DNA from: Promineifilum sp019695075
Lineage (GTDB): Bacteria > Chloroflexota > Anaerolineae > Promineifilales > Promineifilaceae
Assembly: GCA_026129185.1 (NCBI GenBank)
Contig: JAHCIO010000015.1
Span: 33,843 to 97,842, forward strand
Direction: 5' to 3'
DNA: 64,000 nucleotides
Shown here in pieces: positions 1 through 11,780 of the stretch (its first letter is position 1; every line of letters begins with the position of its first letter). The notes beneath the pieces were generated by a model, which saw only the letters and a program-made list of their open reading frames with translations, was not told the origin of the DNA and ran no database searches. The position numbers and the translations under genes are program-made.

Positions 1-1494
1 AAGGTCGCTCAGGTCGGCGGCCGAGGGCGACGTCAGCGCCGCCAGGAAGGCCATCAGATCGGCCAGTTGCGCGTCGGTCAGCACCGGCGGCGTGGCCAGG
101 CGGGCATCGAGCGTCTTCAGGATGTCGGCGGCCACTGCCGGCTCCGTGCGCGCCGTCTCCTGGAAGCCGACCGGCAGCGCCGTGGGGTCGAAGATTTGCA
201 GCGAGCCGGATGCGTTGAGATGGTGGCGGACAGCGGCGCGTAGGTCGGCGTAGGCCCCATTGTGCATGTAGGGCGCGGTCAGGGTGACGTTGCGCAACGG
301 CGGCGTGCGGAAGGTGTAGCGGTCGGCAGCGCGACCCGTCTCCAGGAAGCGGCCGAGGTCGAGCCGCTCGCCGCTGAGCATGCCCGGCCCAGTCTGAGAC
401 GCGCCGCTGCTCAGGTAGGGCGCGGTCAGGGTGACGTTGCGTGGCGACGGCGTGGCGACGGCGGCGCGGTCTGTCGCCAGGGAGCGGTCGGGGTCAGGCC
501 CGGCGTTGCCGAGCTTGCCCGGCCCCAACTGGGGCACGCCGATGTTGTGGAACTGCTGGTCGGTCATCAGGTTGCCGCTGTGGCAGGCGGCGCAACCGGC
601 CGCGCCATAGAACAGCAGCGCGCCACGCTTGGCCGGTTCGCTCAGCGCCGCGCGGTCGCCGGCCAGGTAGCGATCCCAGGGGCTATCGGTGAAGGTGAAG
701 GCGGCGACTTCGTAGGCGGCGATGGCCCTGGCGGCATGCTCGAAGCCCAGTTGCCCGGCGGGCACGCCGGGATAGGCGGCGCGGAACAGTTCGACGTACT
801 CCGGCACGGCCAGTAGCCGCCTCATCAGCAGCGCCCAGGTCAGTTCCAGCTGCGTGTCGCCAACGGCGGCGATCTCGTTGAGCCGCGCGGCGTCCTGGCC
901 ACTGAACTGGTCGCCGAACCGGCCGCGCATCTCGTCGCGCGACGTGACCGGGAACATGGCCTGCGCCTCCAGCACCGTCTGCAACAACAGCGGCAGGCGG
1001 TCGCCGGCCGGCGTGCTCAGGCCATCGGCCGCGCTCAGGCTCACCCGGCCGTCCCAGAACATCGTCGTCCACTCCGGCGAGCCGCGATTGAATAGCTCGG
1101 TGGCGTTGCGCGGCACAAGCTGGCGGCCGTCGCCCAGAGCGCGCGTTGGGCCGAGGCCGTGGCCGCCGGTGCCGAACGATAGCGGCAGGCCGTCGGCCGT
1201 GGCCAGGGCGGGGTGGTGGCAGGTGGCGCAGGCGATGTCGCCGTTGCCGCTGAGAAGCTTGTCGAAGAAAAGCGCCTCGCCCAGCGTCACCAACGCCGGG
1301 TCGGGCGTGGGGCCGGGGTCGAGTTGGGTGACGCCCGACTTGTGGAGCAGCAGGGCCAGTCGGGTGTCGGTGCTGCCGGCCAGCCGACCGGCCAGCGTGT
1401 CGCGCGCCGCCCACAGCAGCGCCGCGGCGATTGCCAGCGCCATCAGGCCGGCCAGACCAATCAGCCACCGCTTGCTCAACTGCTTAGCTCCCAT
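1..1494 (-). CDS. Di-heme cytochrome c peroxidase family protein (C-terminus cut by window edge)
   Basis: The 498 codons seen here begin with ATG at 1494, after a GGAG ribosome site about 7 nt upstream. An N-terminal membrane/signal segment (about residues 8-29) is followed by a two-heme peroxidase: CATCH at 89-93 and CAACH at 301-305. Such proteins (bacterial CcpA/MauG-like) reduce H2O2 or oxidise substrates outside the membrane using covalent c-type hemes. The segment at about 323-361 is repeated, diverged, at about 369-410. Both copies start with GPG and end with RNVTLTAPY, exactly 49 residues apart, so this looks like an internal tandem duplication not usual for the family. A TATAAT -10 box lies at 1516-1521 (minus). 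The family call is firm; the substrate is unknown. Confidence 0.88.
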   Translation of the reverse strand, partial: MGAKQLSKRWLIGLAGLMALAIAAALLWAARDTLAGRLAGSTDTRLALLLHKSGVTQLDPGPTPDPALVTLGEALFFDKLLSGNGDIACATCHHPALATADGLPLSFGTGGHGLGPTRALGDGRQLVPRNATELFNRGSPEWTTMFWDGRVSLSAADGLSTPAGDRLPLLLQTVLEAQAMFPVTSRDEMRGRFGDQFSGQDAARLNEIAAVGDTQLELTWALLMRRLLAVPEYVELFRAAYPGVPAGQLGFEHAARAIAAYEVAAFTFTDSPWDRYLAGDRAALSEPAKRGALLFYGAAGCAACHSGNLMTDQQFHNIGVPQLGPGKLGNAGPDPDRSLATDRAAVATPSPRNVTLTAPYLSSGASQTGPGMLSGERLDLGRFLETGRAADRYTFRTPPLRNVTLTAPYMHNGAYADLRAAVRHHLNASGSLQIFDPTALPVGFQETARTEPAVAADILKTLDARLATPPVLTDAQLADLMAFLAALTSPSAADLSDL

Positions 1495-1515
1495 ATGTGT
1501 GGCTCCTACAGCGCC

Positions 1516-1521
1516 ATTATA
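1516..1521 (-). promoter_or_regulatory. -10 box for the peroxidase gene
   Basis: TATAAT read on the minus strand, 21 nt before the ATG at 1494. This leaves room for a short leader that contains the GGAG ribosome site. No convincing -35 box was seen. Confidence 0.4.
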
Positions 1522-1533
1522 GCGCGAAACGGG

Positions 1534-2136
1534 CTATTTTCCGCGCACCAACAGATGGCTCCGCCCGCGGTCGTCGCTGCCGCCCAGGCCGGGGGCTAGC
1601 GGGACGACGCCCGGCTGGGCCAGCAGCCGCTCGACCAGCGCTCCTTCCAGCCGCGCCATCGTGCGTATGGCCACGACGCCGGTGATGGCCACGGCGGCCT
1701 CGTCGAGCAGGTAGTCGATGTGCCAGCGCAGCGTCTTGCCGGCCGGCAGGGGGGCGAAGAGGCCGGCGGCGGCCAGGTGCGCCCGCAGCGGCTCGCGGAT
1801 GGCGTGGGCGGGGCGTCCGCCAGTGCGCGTGGCGTGGCGCAGCAGCCGCCCGGCCAGCGCCACCGCGCCGCGCGCCCCCAGCGCCGAGCCAACGTAGAGG
1901 CACTCGCCGGCGGGGACAGCGATGGCCCGCCCGCCCGCGTAGCGGCCGAAGCGCACCAGCAGCGGCGCGCCCGCGGCCAGCCGCAGCACGTAGACGCCAC
2001 CGCGGCAAGCCGGGTCGTCGCCGCGACAGGTCTGATCGTCGCCGATGGCAATCGATTCGCCATCCGCCGCCAACTCCGCCATAATGGACAGCATCGCCCG
2101 CTCGGCCGGGCTGCCCGATTCCGACTGCGCCCCCAT
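1534..2136 (-). CDS. DUF123 / GIY-YIG-like (COG1833) protein
   Basis: About 200 residues. It matches the DUF123 pattern: GVYVLRL near the start of the domain, then CLYVGSALGARG with a following RLLRHA, then LRWHIDYLL, and a C-terminal end GGSDDRGRSHLL. DUF123 proteins are small Uri/GIY-YIG-related proteins proposed to be nucleases; their substrate is not established. The open frame extends to 2178, but that would overlap the divergent pullulanase start at 2163. The ATG at 2136 is therefore preferred, with 2094 as an alternative. It is divergent to the pullulanase gene and its stop faces the peroxidase gene about 40 nt away. Confidence 0.75.
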   Translation of the reverse strand: MGAQSESGSPAERAMLSIMAELAADGESIAIGDDQTCRGDDPACRGGVYVLRLAAGAPLLVRFGRYAGGRAIAVPAGECLYVGSALGARGAVALAGRLLRHATRTGGRPAHAIREPLRAHLAAAGLFAPLPAGKTLRWHIDYLLDEAAVAITGVVAIRTMARLEGALVERLLAQPGVVPLAPGLGGSDDRGRSHLLVRGK

Positions 2137-2162
2137 AGGGCTGATTATCCAAGGAAGTCGTG

Positions 2163-6488
<4,326 letters not shown>

Positions 6489-6493
6489 GCGGA

Positions 6494-6652
6494 TGAAGAG
6501 GCTCACGCGAAGGCGCCAAGGAGCGAAGGCGCAAAGAAGAAAAGCAAACAAGAAAAAGAAGAGTGCCCGGCATTGCGTTGTAGTGCCTGCTTCCTTTGCG
6601 CCTTTGCTTTCTTGGCGGCTTTGCGTGAGCTAGTCTTTGCGTGAGCTAGTCT
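6494..6652. repeat. Dispersed CTCACGCAAAG-type hairpin repeat, copy A
   Basis: The left arm (about 6497-6540) reads GGCTCACGCGAAGGCGCC and onward. The right arm (about 6594-6652) is its approximate reverse complement and ends with GGCTTTGCGTGAGC. The last 16-17 nt (TTTGCGTGAGCTAGTC) are duplicated in tandem. It lies between the pullulanase stop and the ROK gene stop, so it may act as a hairpin between convergent genes. Same family as copies near 7.5, 8.7, 9.9, 20.1, 43.1, 56.0 and 58.9 kb. Confidence 0.8.
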
Positions 6653-7675
6653 TCAATGTGCTCCATCGGCCGAAGAACGCTCCGTCAGAGCCAGCGCGCC
6701 CCAGAGTGGAGCGTCGTCGCCCAACGCGGCGGGGACGATGTCGAAATGCACCTCCGGCAGGGCCGTGGCGGTCGCCGACCGCCGCACCTCGGCCCACCAC
6801 GCCTCGCCCGCCTTGGTCACCCCGCCGCCGAGGATGAAGCGCTGCGGGTTGACCAGATTGGCGGCATGGCCAATGCCCACGCCCAACGCCCACGCCCCGC
6901 GCAGGAGTAGCTCCCGCGCCAACGCATCCCCTGCCGCGGCCCGCTCAGCTATGTCGCGTCCACTAACCTCTGTCCCTTCTCCCCTTCTCCCCGGCAGGCT
7001 GACAGCCTGCGCTACGTAGTCGGCGGCCATATAGGGGCCGGACGCCAACCGTTCGACGCAGCCCCGCTTGCCGCACAGACATAGCGGCCCGGCGGGGTCG
7101 GCGACGGTGTGGCCGATCTCGCCGGCCATGCCCTCGTGCCCGCGCCACGGCCGCCCGCCCAGAATCCAGCCGCCGCCGACGCCGGTGCTGACGGTGACGT
7201 ACATGAGGTCGCTCAGACCGCGGCCCGCGCCGAAGCGATGCTCGCCCAGCGCGGCGACGTTGGCGTCGTTGTCCACGCCGACGGGGCAGCCGAACTCGGC
7301 TGCCAGCCGGTCGCGCAGCGGCAGCGCCTCCCAGCCGCGGACGTGGTGGGACAGGCGGACGACGCCGGCGGCGAAATCGACCGGGCCGCCGAAGCTGACG
7401 CCGACGGCCGCCGGGGCGCGCCCGGCCAGCAGATCGCGGGCCAAGGCCAGCATGGCCGCCTGCTCATACGCCGCGTCGGCATCGTCGGGGGTGATCACTC
7501 GCCGTAGGTCAAGGAGAGAGCAGGAAGAAGTCTCACGCAAAGACGCGAAGACGCCAAGCTCAGAACTCTGAGCTTGGCGTCTTGGCGTCTTTGCGCGAGA
7601 CTCTTCTTCTATACCGAAGAGCGCCGCCGTGAGCTTGGTGCCGCCGAAGTCGAGGGCCAGGATGAGCGTTGTCAT
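6653..7675 (-). CDS. ROK family sugar kinase/regulator with an in-frame repeat insertion
   Basis: 340 residues. The ATP-binding motif DFGGTK is at 9-14 and the catalytic-site region reads VDNDANVAALGE. The ROK zinc motif follows GEIGHT as CLCGKRGC. ROK proteins phosphorylate hexoses such as glucose, fructose or N-acetylmannosamine; all catalytic motifs are present and there is no N-terminal HTH, so kinase is more likely than repressor. Residues about 23-55, between the first two beta strands, are encoded by a dispersed hairpin repeat (copy B) that adds about 31 residues without breaking the frame. A second repeat-like segment (PGRRGEGTEVSG) lies near residue 230. Start ATG 7675 has a TAGAAT box only 6 nt upstream, suggesting a leaderless message. 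Confidence 0.9.
   Translation of the reverse strand: MTTLILALDFGGTKLTAALFGIEEESRAKTPRRQAQSSELGVFASLRETSSCSLLDLRRVITPDDADAAYEQAAMLALARDLLAGRAPAAVGVSFGGPVDFAAGVVRLSHHVRGWEALPLRDRLAAEFGCPVGVDNDANVAALGEHRFGAGRGLSDLMYVTVSTGVGGGWILGGRPWRGHEGMAGEIGHTVADPAGPLCLCGKRGCVERLASGPYMAADYVAQAVSLPGRRGEGTEVSGRDIAERAAAGDALARELLLRGAWALGVGIGHAANLVNPQRFILGGGVTKAGEAWWAEVRRSATATALPEVHFDIVPAALGDDAPLWGALALTERSSADGAH
6967..7010. repeat. Pyrimidine-rich/inverted repeat inside the ROK gene
   Basis: CTTCTCCCCTTCTCCCC is followed by a perfect 7-bp inverted repeat GCAGGCT-GAC-AGCCTGC, all in frame within the kinase gene. It encodes the LPGRRGEGTEVSG loop. The first part resembles the CCCCTGCTTCCCCGCTCC-type repeats at about 8.88 and 59.2 kb. 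Confidence 0.5.
7524..7609. repeat. Dispersed CTCACGCAAAG-type hairpin repeat, copy B (within the ROK gene)
   Basis: Nearly perfect stem: AAGAAGTCTCACGCAAAGAC on the left (from 7526), and its counterpart ending GTCTTTGCGCGAGACTCTT on the right. Arms are about 42 nt with almost no loop. It interrupts the ROK coding sequence in frame. The translated product has the basic-then-hydrophobic form (KTPRRQ then LGVFASLRE) typical of this repeat. Confidence 0.85.
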
Positions 7676-7681
7676 GCCCGC

Positions 7682-7687
7682 ATTCTA
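7682..7687 (-). promoter_or_regulatory. -10 box directly upstream of the ROK start codon
   Basis: TAGAAT on the minus strand with only 6 nt between it and ATG 7675. Transcription would begin at or next to the start codon, so the message is probably leaderless. No ribosome site is visible. Confidence 0.45.
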
Positions 7688-7764
7688 GCCCAACGCCCCC
7701 TATCCATGAAGAACGCGCATCCCCTGATGCGCGCTCTTTATTCCTAATCCGTAATTCCTAATGC

Positions 7765-8568
7765 CTAATTAAACCCCGGCGGCGGGTCCATCGGCCCGTT
7801 GAATTGCATGGCGGTGAAGATCGCGCCCTGGGGGTCGCGGACGACGATGAAGCGCCCCATTTCGCCCGCCGCGTGGGGGCCGACGAGCACCGTGCCGCCC
7901 AGTTCGGCCACACGGGCCGCGGCGGCGTCTACGTCTTCAACCATGATGTAGACGGCCCAGTTGGAGGGCACTCCCTCCCACATCTCGCCGCCAATGGCCA
8001 TCGAGCCGCATTGCATACGGCCGTCAACGGCGAAGGTTGTGTAGCCGTCGGGCATCTCGCTGGCTGTCCAGCCAAAGACTTGCCCATAGAAGGCGCGGGC
8101 CGCGGCCAGGTCGCGGGTCTGTAGTTCGTTCCAGGCCAGGGTAGAGGGCATATTGACCAGGGCCGCGCCAGGAAAGGGGCTGGGACTCCAGATGCCGAAG
8201 ACCGCGCCGCTGGGGTCGATCAATACGGCCAGGCGGCCGCTGTTGGGTATCTCCATCGGCGGCATCAGCACCGTGCCGCCAGCCGCCTCGGCGCGGGCCA
8301 CGGCCGCGTCAATGTCATCACACTTGACGTAGGACGTCCAGGCCGCGGGTTGGGCGGCGGCCTGCTCGTCCGACATCTGGCCGCCACCGGCGACCGCATG
8401 GCCATCAAGCTCGAAGAAGGTGTAGTCCATGCCGCTGTCGCCGATGGGGACGACGTTGGCCGTCCAGCCCAACAGGCCACTGTAGAACGCTCTGGCCCCG
8501 GCAATGTCGGTCGTCGATAGGTCGATCCAGTTGAAAACGCCATCGGGGTAGTTGGTCACCACGTGCAT
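7765..8568 (-). CDS. VOC (glyoxalase/bleomycin-resistance fold) protein with two domains
   Basis: 267 residues from ATG 8568, chosen over the upstream in-frame start because GGAGG sits 7 nt before it. Two vicinal-oxygen-chelate domains are arranged in tandem. The first begins GVFNWIDLSTTDIAGARAFY and ends with GAVFGIWSP; the second begins LAWNELQTRDLAAARAFYG and ends with GAIFTAMQF. Similar paired-VOC proteins are annotated as glyoxalase-like or as antibiotic-binding proteins, but the substrate cannot be read from the sequence. The gene is monocistronic, with its own promoter-like sequence upstream. Confidence 0.85.
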   Translation of the reverse strand: MHVVTNYPDGVFNWIDLSTTDIAGARAFYSGLLGWTANVVPIGDSGMDYTFFELDGHAVAGGGQMSDEQAAAQPAAWTSYVKCDDIDAAVARAEAAGGTVLMPPMEIPNSGRLAVLIDPSGAVFGIWSPSPFPGAALVNMPSTLAWNELQTRDLAAARAFYGQVFGWTASEMPDGYTTFAVDGRMQCGSMAIGGEMWEGVPSNWAVYIMVEDVDAAAARVAELGGTVLVGPHAAGEMGRFIVVRDPQGAIFTAMQFNGPMDPPPGFN

Positions 8569-8628
8569 CGTCTCGCCTCCACATATTATTGGCTCCCGGC
8601 CGTGGCGAACGCTTTGTCGCCAGAGAGT

Positions 8629-8658
8629 AGTATACCACAAAGAAGAACATATGGTCTA
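8629..8658 (-). promoter_or_regulatory. Promoter for the VOC gene
   Basis: On the minus strand: TAGACC (-35, 8653-8658), 18 nt spacer, TATACT (-10, 8629-8634). Transcription would start about 55 nt upstream of ATG 8568. Confidence 0.45.
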
Positions 8659-8705
8659 GCGCCAGATGTGGCGGCCGGTGATGACCGGGCCGGCCGGGTG
8701 GGGCA

Positions 8706-8820
8706 GGAAAAGAGCCTCACGCAAAGATCGCCAAGGGCACAAAGAGAAGAAATCGCGGATCACGCAATTCTTTGTTTGCGGGCTTGGCGTCCTTAGCGAT
8801 CTTCGCGTGAGGTCTCTTCA
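8706..8820. repeat. Dispersed CTCACGCAAAG-type hairpin repeat, copy C
   Basis: Left arm AGAGCCTCACGCAAAGATCG, right arm ending AGCGATCTTCGCGTGAGGTC. Imperfect pairing with a loop near 8756. It lies between the divergent VOC and membrane-protein genes. Confidence 0.75.
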
Positions 8821-8862
8821 TTTGTGGCCGCACCTTTCGCCGCGCGATTGCGTACTGTAGGC

Positions 8863-9876
8863 ATGACGGCTCCTTCCCCCCTGCTTCCCCGCTCCCCTGC
8901 GCCTCTGCGCTCCGTCCTGGGCCGCGTTGCCTTCGCGGCGCTGTCAGCCATCGTCCTGCTCATCTTCTCGGAGAAGCTGTACTGGTACGTCACCGGCTAT
9001 GCGCTGGTCGATCTGTTGATCGGCTACATTTTCCCGGCCTTTGTGCTGCTATGGGTGGTCGATGTCTTTCGCGCGCGGCGGCTGCCGGCGCTGTTCCTGG
9101 CCGGGGCGGTGTTCGGCTTTGTGGCCGAGGGGATGCTGACCAACACGCTCTATGAGGGCGGGCCGCTGGCTCTGTTCAGCGCCAGCTACACACCTCTGGC
9201 CTGGCACGCCCCCCTGAGCGTCGTCTTCGGCTGGTGGTGGCTGCGGCGGGAACTGATCGCCGGGCGGGGGCGGCAGCTGGCGCTCGGCTCCGCCGTCGCC
9301 GGCGTGTTGTGGGGCGTGTGGGCGCTGGCCTGGTGGCTGCCGGAGAACGCCGCCGACCCGACGCTGCTGGCCCAGGGGGCGCGCCTCGGCCGCTGGCCGG
9401 TGGCCGACTTCGCCCTGCACGCGGCGACCTTCACCGCGCTGCTGGCCGCGACCCATTGGCTGTTGGGCCGCGGCGGCTGGCGGCCGGCGTTCCGGCCGAC
9501 GTGGGTCGAGGGGGCGCTCGTGGCCGTTGGGCTGCTGGTTTTCTTTGTCACGCTGGTGTTGCCCGTCTACCCGTGGGCGCTGCTGAAGCTGGCGGCGCTG
9601 GTGGGGGCGACGCTGGCCGCGCTGGCCGTCAACCGCCGCCGCGAGCCGCCGGGCAGCGCGCTGAGCGACCTGGCCGGGCCGGTGGCGGCGCGCCGGCTGC
9701 TGCCGCTGGCGGCCATGCCCGCCGCGGCCGTGGCCGTCTACGCCATCGCCGCGACCCTCAATCCGTCGCCCGACCTCATTCGTGTCATTGATGCCTATGG
9801 CCTCGTCCTGGGCACGGCCGTGCTCGGCTGGGTAGCGTGGCTAAGCTCGGTCGTGGTGGTGCTGCGCCGCCGGTGA
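8863..9876 (+). CDS. Polytopic membrane protein of unknown function
   Basis: About 337 residues from ATG 8863; an upstream in-frame start at 8824 would begin inside repeat copy C. At least eight hydrophobic segments can be seen, for example around VAFAALSAIVLLIF, YIFPAFVLLWVVDVF, LALGSAVAGVLWGVWALAWW and WVEGALVAVGLLVFF. A polar N-terminal stretch APSPLLPRSPAP comes from a CCCCTGCTTCCCCGC-type dispersed repeat that recurs in the gene at 59.2 kb. I do not recognise a family. It has no obvious partner genes: the VOC gene is divergent and the carboxylase operon starts about 270 nt downstream. Confidence 0.7.
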   Translation: MTAPSPLLPRSPAPLRSVLGRVAFAALSAIVLLIFSEKLYWYVTGYALVDLLIGYIFPAFVLLWVVDVFRARRLPALFLAGAVFGFVAEGMLTNTLYEGGPLALFSASYTPLAWHAPLSVVFGWWWLRRELIAGRGRQLALGSAVAGVLWGVWALAWWLPENAADPTLLAQGARLGRWPVADFALHAATFTALLAATHWLLGRGGWRPAFRPTWVEGALVAVGLLVFFVTLVLPVYPWALLKLAALVGATLAALAVNRRREPPGSALSDLAGPVAARRLLPLAAMPAAAVAVYAIAATLNPSPDLIRVIDAYGLVLGTAVLGWVAWLSSVVVVLRRR

Positions 9877-9884
9877 GCGAAGAA

Positions 9885-9960
9885 CCCTCACGCCAAGCGA
9901 AGAAACCTCACGCAAAGATCGCGAAGCGCGCAAAGCTTCATCCCTCATCCTTCATCCTTA
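9885..9960. repeat. Partial dispersed repeats (copy D half-arm plus CATCC-type repeat)
   Basis: Two successive CCTCACGC(C/A)AAG starts (about 9889 and 9909) form only a left arm. They are followed by the CATCCCTCATCCTTCATCC repeat, which recurs at 56.83 kb. The rest of the gap up to the carboxylase start at 10145 holds no gene I can support. Confidence 0.6.
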
Positions 9961-10144
9961 AACATGACACTTCGCGCCAAAACAGGTGACGGATGACACT
10001 TCGCATCGCGGTCATGCCGTGGCACAATAGCCAGGATGGGCGCGGCAGCGTTTGGCCGCTGTATGCCCTTATCAGCCAATTGGGGGAGCCAAAACAAAGT
10101 CACGCCGCCACGGCCACCCGGCGGCGATGGATCGGGAGAATGGA

Positions 10145-11692
10145 ATGGCACAAGATATGGATGTTTACGTCCAGGATTTACACGCCCGGCGGGCGACCGC
10201 GGCCGGCACGGAGAAAGACGCCGCCGCGCAGCACGGCAAGGGCCGTCTGACCGCCCGCGAGCGCATCGACCTGCTCTTTGACCCCGGCACGTTCACCGAA
10301 ATCGACACGCTCGTCTTGCCCCGCCACGAGACCTACCCCGGCGGCAAAGGCTCGCGCCTGGGCGACGGCGTGATCACCGGCTTCGGGCTGATCAACGGCC
10401 GGCGCGCCTTCGCCTCGTCGCAGGATGCCGCCGTCATGGGCGGCTCGCTGGGCGAGATGCACGCCAACAAGATCGTCAAGGCGATGCAGATGGCCCTCAA
10501 GTACGGTTGCCCCTTCATCGCTATCAACGACAGCGGCGGCGCGCGCATCCAGGAGGGCGTCGATAGCCTGGGCGGCTACGCGCGCATCTTCGACGCCAAC
10601 TGCGAGGCGTCGGGCGTCATCCCCCAACTGTCGGTCATCATGGGGCCATGCGCCGGCGGCGCGGTCTACTCGCCCGCCCTGACCGACTTCGTTTTCATGA
10701 CCAACAACAGCTACATGTTCATCACCGGGCCGGATGTCGTCCGCTCGGTGATGCAGGAAAACGTCAGCTTCGACGAGCTGGGCGGCGGCATGATGCACAG
10801 CCAGGAGAGCGGCGTCTGTCACTTCCTGACGACCGACGACCGCGACTGCCTGGCCCGCGTGCGCACCCTGCTGAGCTATCTGCCCGGCAACAACCAGGAC
10901 GACCCGCCCTACGTCCCGCCCATCGACGACCCCGAACGACGCTGCCCGGAACTGAACGAGCTGGTGCCGACCGACCCCTACCACGCCTACGACGTGCGCA
11001 CGGTCATCGGCAGCATCGTTGACGACGGCGCTTTCTTCGAGGTGCATCAGCTCTGGGCCGAGAACATGGTCGTCGGCTTTGCCCGGCTGAACGGCTACGT
11101 CGTCGGCATCGTCGCCAACCAGCCGATGGTGCTGGCCGGCTGCATCGACATCAAGGCGTCGATCAAGGCCACGCATTTCATCCGCATCTGCGACGCCTAC
11201 AACGTGCCCATCATCACCCTGCAAGACGTGCCCGGCTTCCTGCCCGGCCGCGACCAGGAGTACGGCGGCATCATCCGCAACGGCGCGCGCATGATCTACG
11301 CCTACAGCGAGGCCACCGTGCCCAAGCTGCTGGTCATCCTGCGCAAGAGCTATGGCGGGGCCTACTGCGTCATGAGCAGCAAGGGCCTGCGCGGCGACTT
11401 GCTCTACGCCTGGCCCAACGCCGAGATCGCCGTCATGGGCGCGGAGGGCGCGGTCAACATCCTCTTCCGCCGCGACGTGCAGGCCGCCGAAGACCCGGAG
11501 GCCAAGCGGCACGAATTGGTGGATGACTACCAGCGCAAGTTCAACAACCCCTACGTCGCCGCCGCCCGCGGCCTGATCGACGACGTGATCGACCCGGCCG
11601 ACACGCGCCGCGTGCTGATCCGCTCGCTGCACACGACCATGTCCAAGCGCGAGCGCCACATCCCGCGCAAGCACGGCATTTCGCCAATGTAG
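10145..11692 (+). CDS. Acyl-CoA carboxylase, carboxyltransferase (beta) subunit, propionyl-CoA type
   Basis: 515 residues. ATG 10145 has GGGAGA about 8 nt upstream; the longer frame from 10052 is not needed. Both crotonase-fold halves are present: the N-terminal half has INDSGGARIQEGVDSLGGY and GPCAGGAVYSPALTDF, the C-terminal half has DVPGFLPGRDQEYGGIIRNG, SYGGAYCVM and YAWPNAEIAVMGAEGAVNI. These match the PccB/AccD5 family, which transfers carboxyl from biotin to acetyl-, propionyl- or related acyl-CoAs. It is the first gene of an operon with a biotin-carboxylase-like protein (11781) and a biotin carrier (13285). An inverted repeat of TAGGGG units separates it from the next gene. Confidence 0.93.
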   Translation: MAQDMDVYVQDLHARRATAAGTEKDAAAQHGKGRLTARERIDLLFDPGTFTEIDTLVLPRHETYPGGKGSRLGDGVITGFGLINGRRAFASSQDAAVMGGSLGEMHANKIVKAMQMALKYGCPFIAINDSGGARIQEGVDSLGGYARIFDANCEASGVIPQLSVIMGPCAGGAVYSPALTDFVFMTNNSYMFITGPDVVRSVMQENVSFDELGGGMMHSQESGVCHFLTTDDRDCLARVRTLLSYLPGNNQDDPPYVPPIDDPERRCPELNELVPTDPYHAYDVRTVIGSIVDDGAFFEVHQLWAENMVVGFARLNGYVVGIVANQPMVLAGCIDIKASIKATHFIRICDAYNVPIITLQDVPGFLPGRDQEYGGIIRNGARMIYAYSEATVPKLLVILRKSYGGAYCVMSSKGLRGDLLYAWPNAEIAVMGAEGAVNILFRRDVQAAEDPEAKRHELVDDYQRKFNNPYVAAARGLIDDVIDPADTRRVLIRSLHTTMSKRERHIPRKHGISPM

Positions 11693-11766
11693 GGATTAGG
11701 GGTTAGGGGCTAGGGACTAGGGAAGAGATGGTCTTCCTAGCCCCTAGCCCCTAACCCCTAGCCCCT
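11690..11766. repeat. Inverted repeat of TAGGGGTTAGGG-type units
   Basis: The left arm begins at the TAG stop of the carboxyltransferase gene (GGATTAGGGGTTAGGGGC). The right arm (about 11732-11766) reads CCTAGCCCCTAGCCCCTAAC and onward. The stem is about 33 nt with a short loop. It lies inside the operon. A related pair of arms occurs at 38.1-38.3 kb. Confidence 0.8.
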
Positions 11767-11780
11767 GAAGAAAAGGAACG

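Noticed and set aside
6494..6652. Short basic protein encoded over hairpin copy A
   Set aside because: It is the translation of the dispersed repeat; such KTQRR...FAPL peptides arise at every copy.
11690..11766. Telomere-like TAGGGG repeats
   Set aside because: They form an inverted pair inside an operon and recur elsewhere; nothing suggests a chromosome end.
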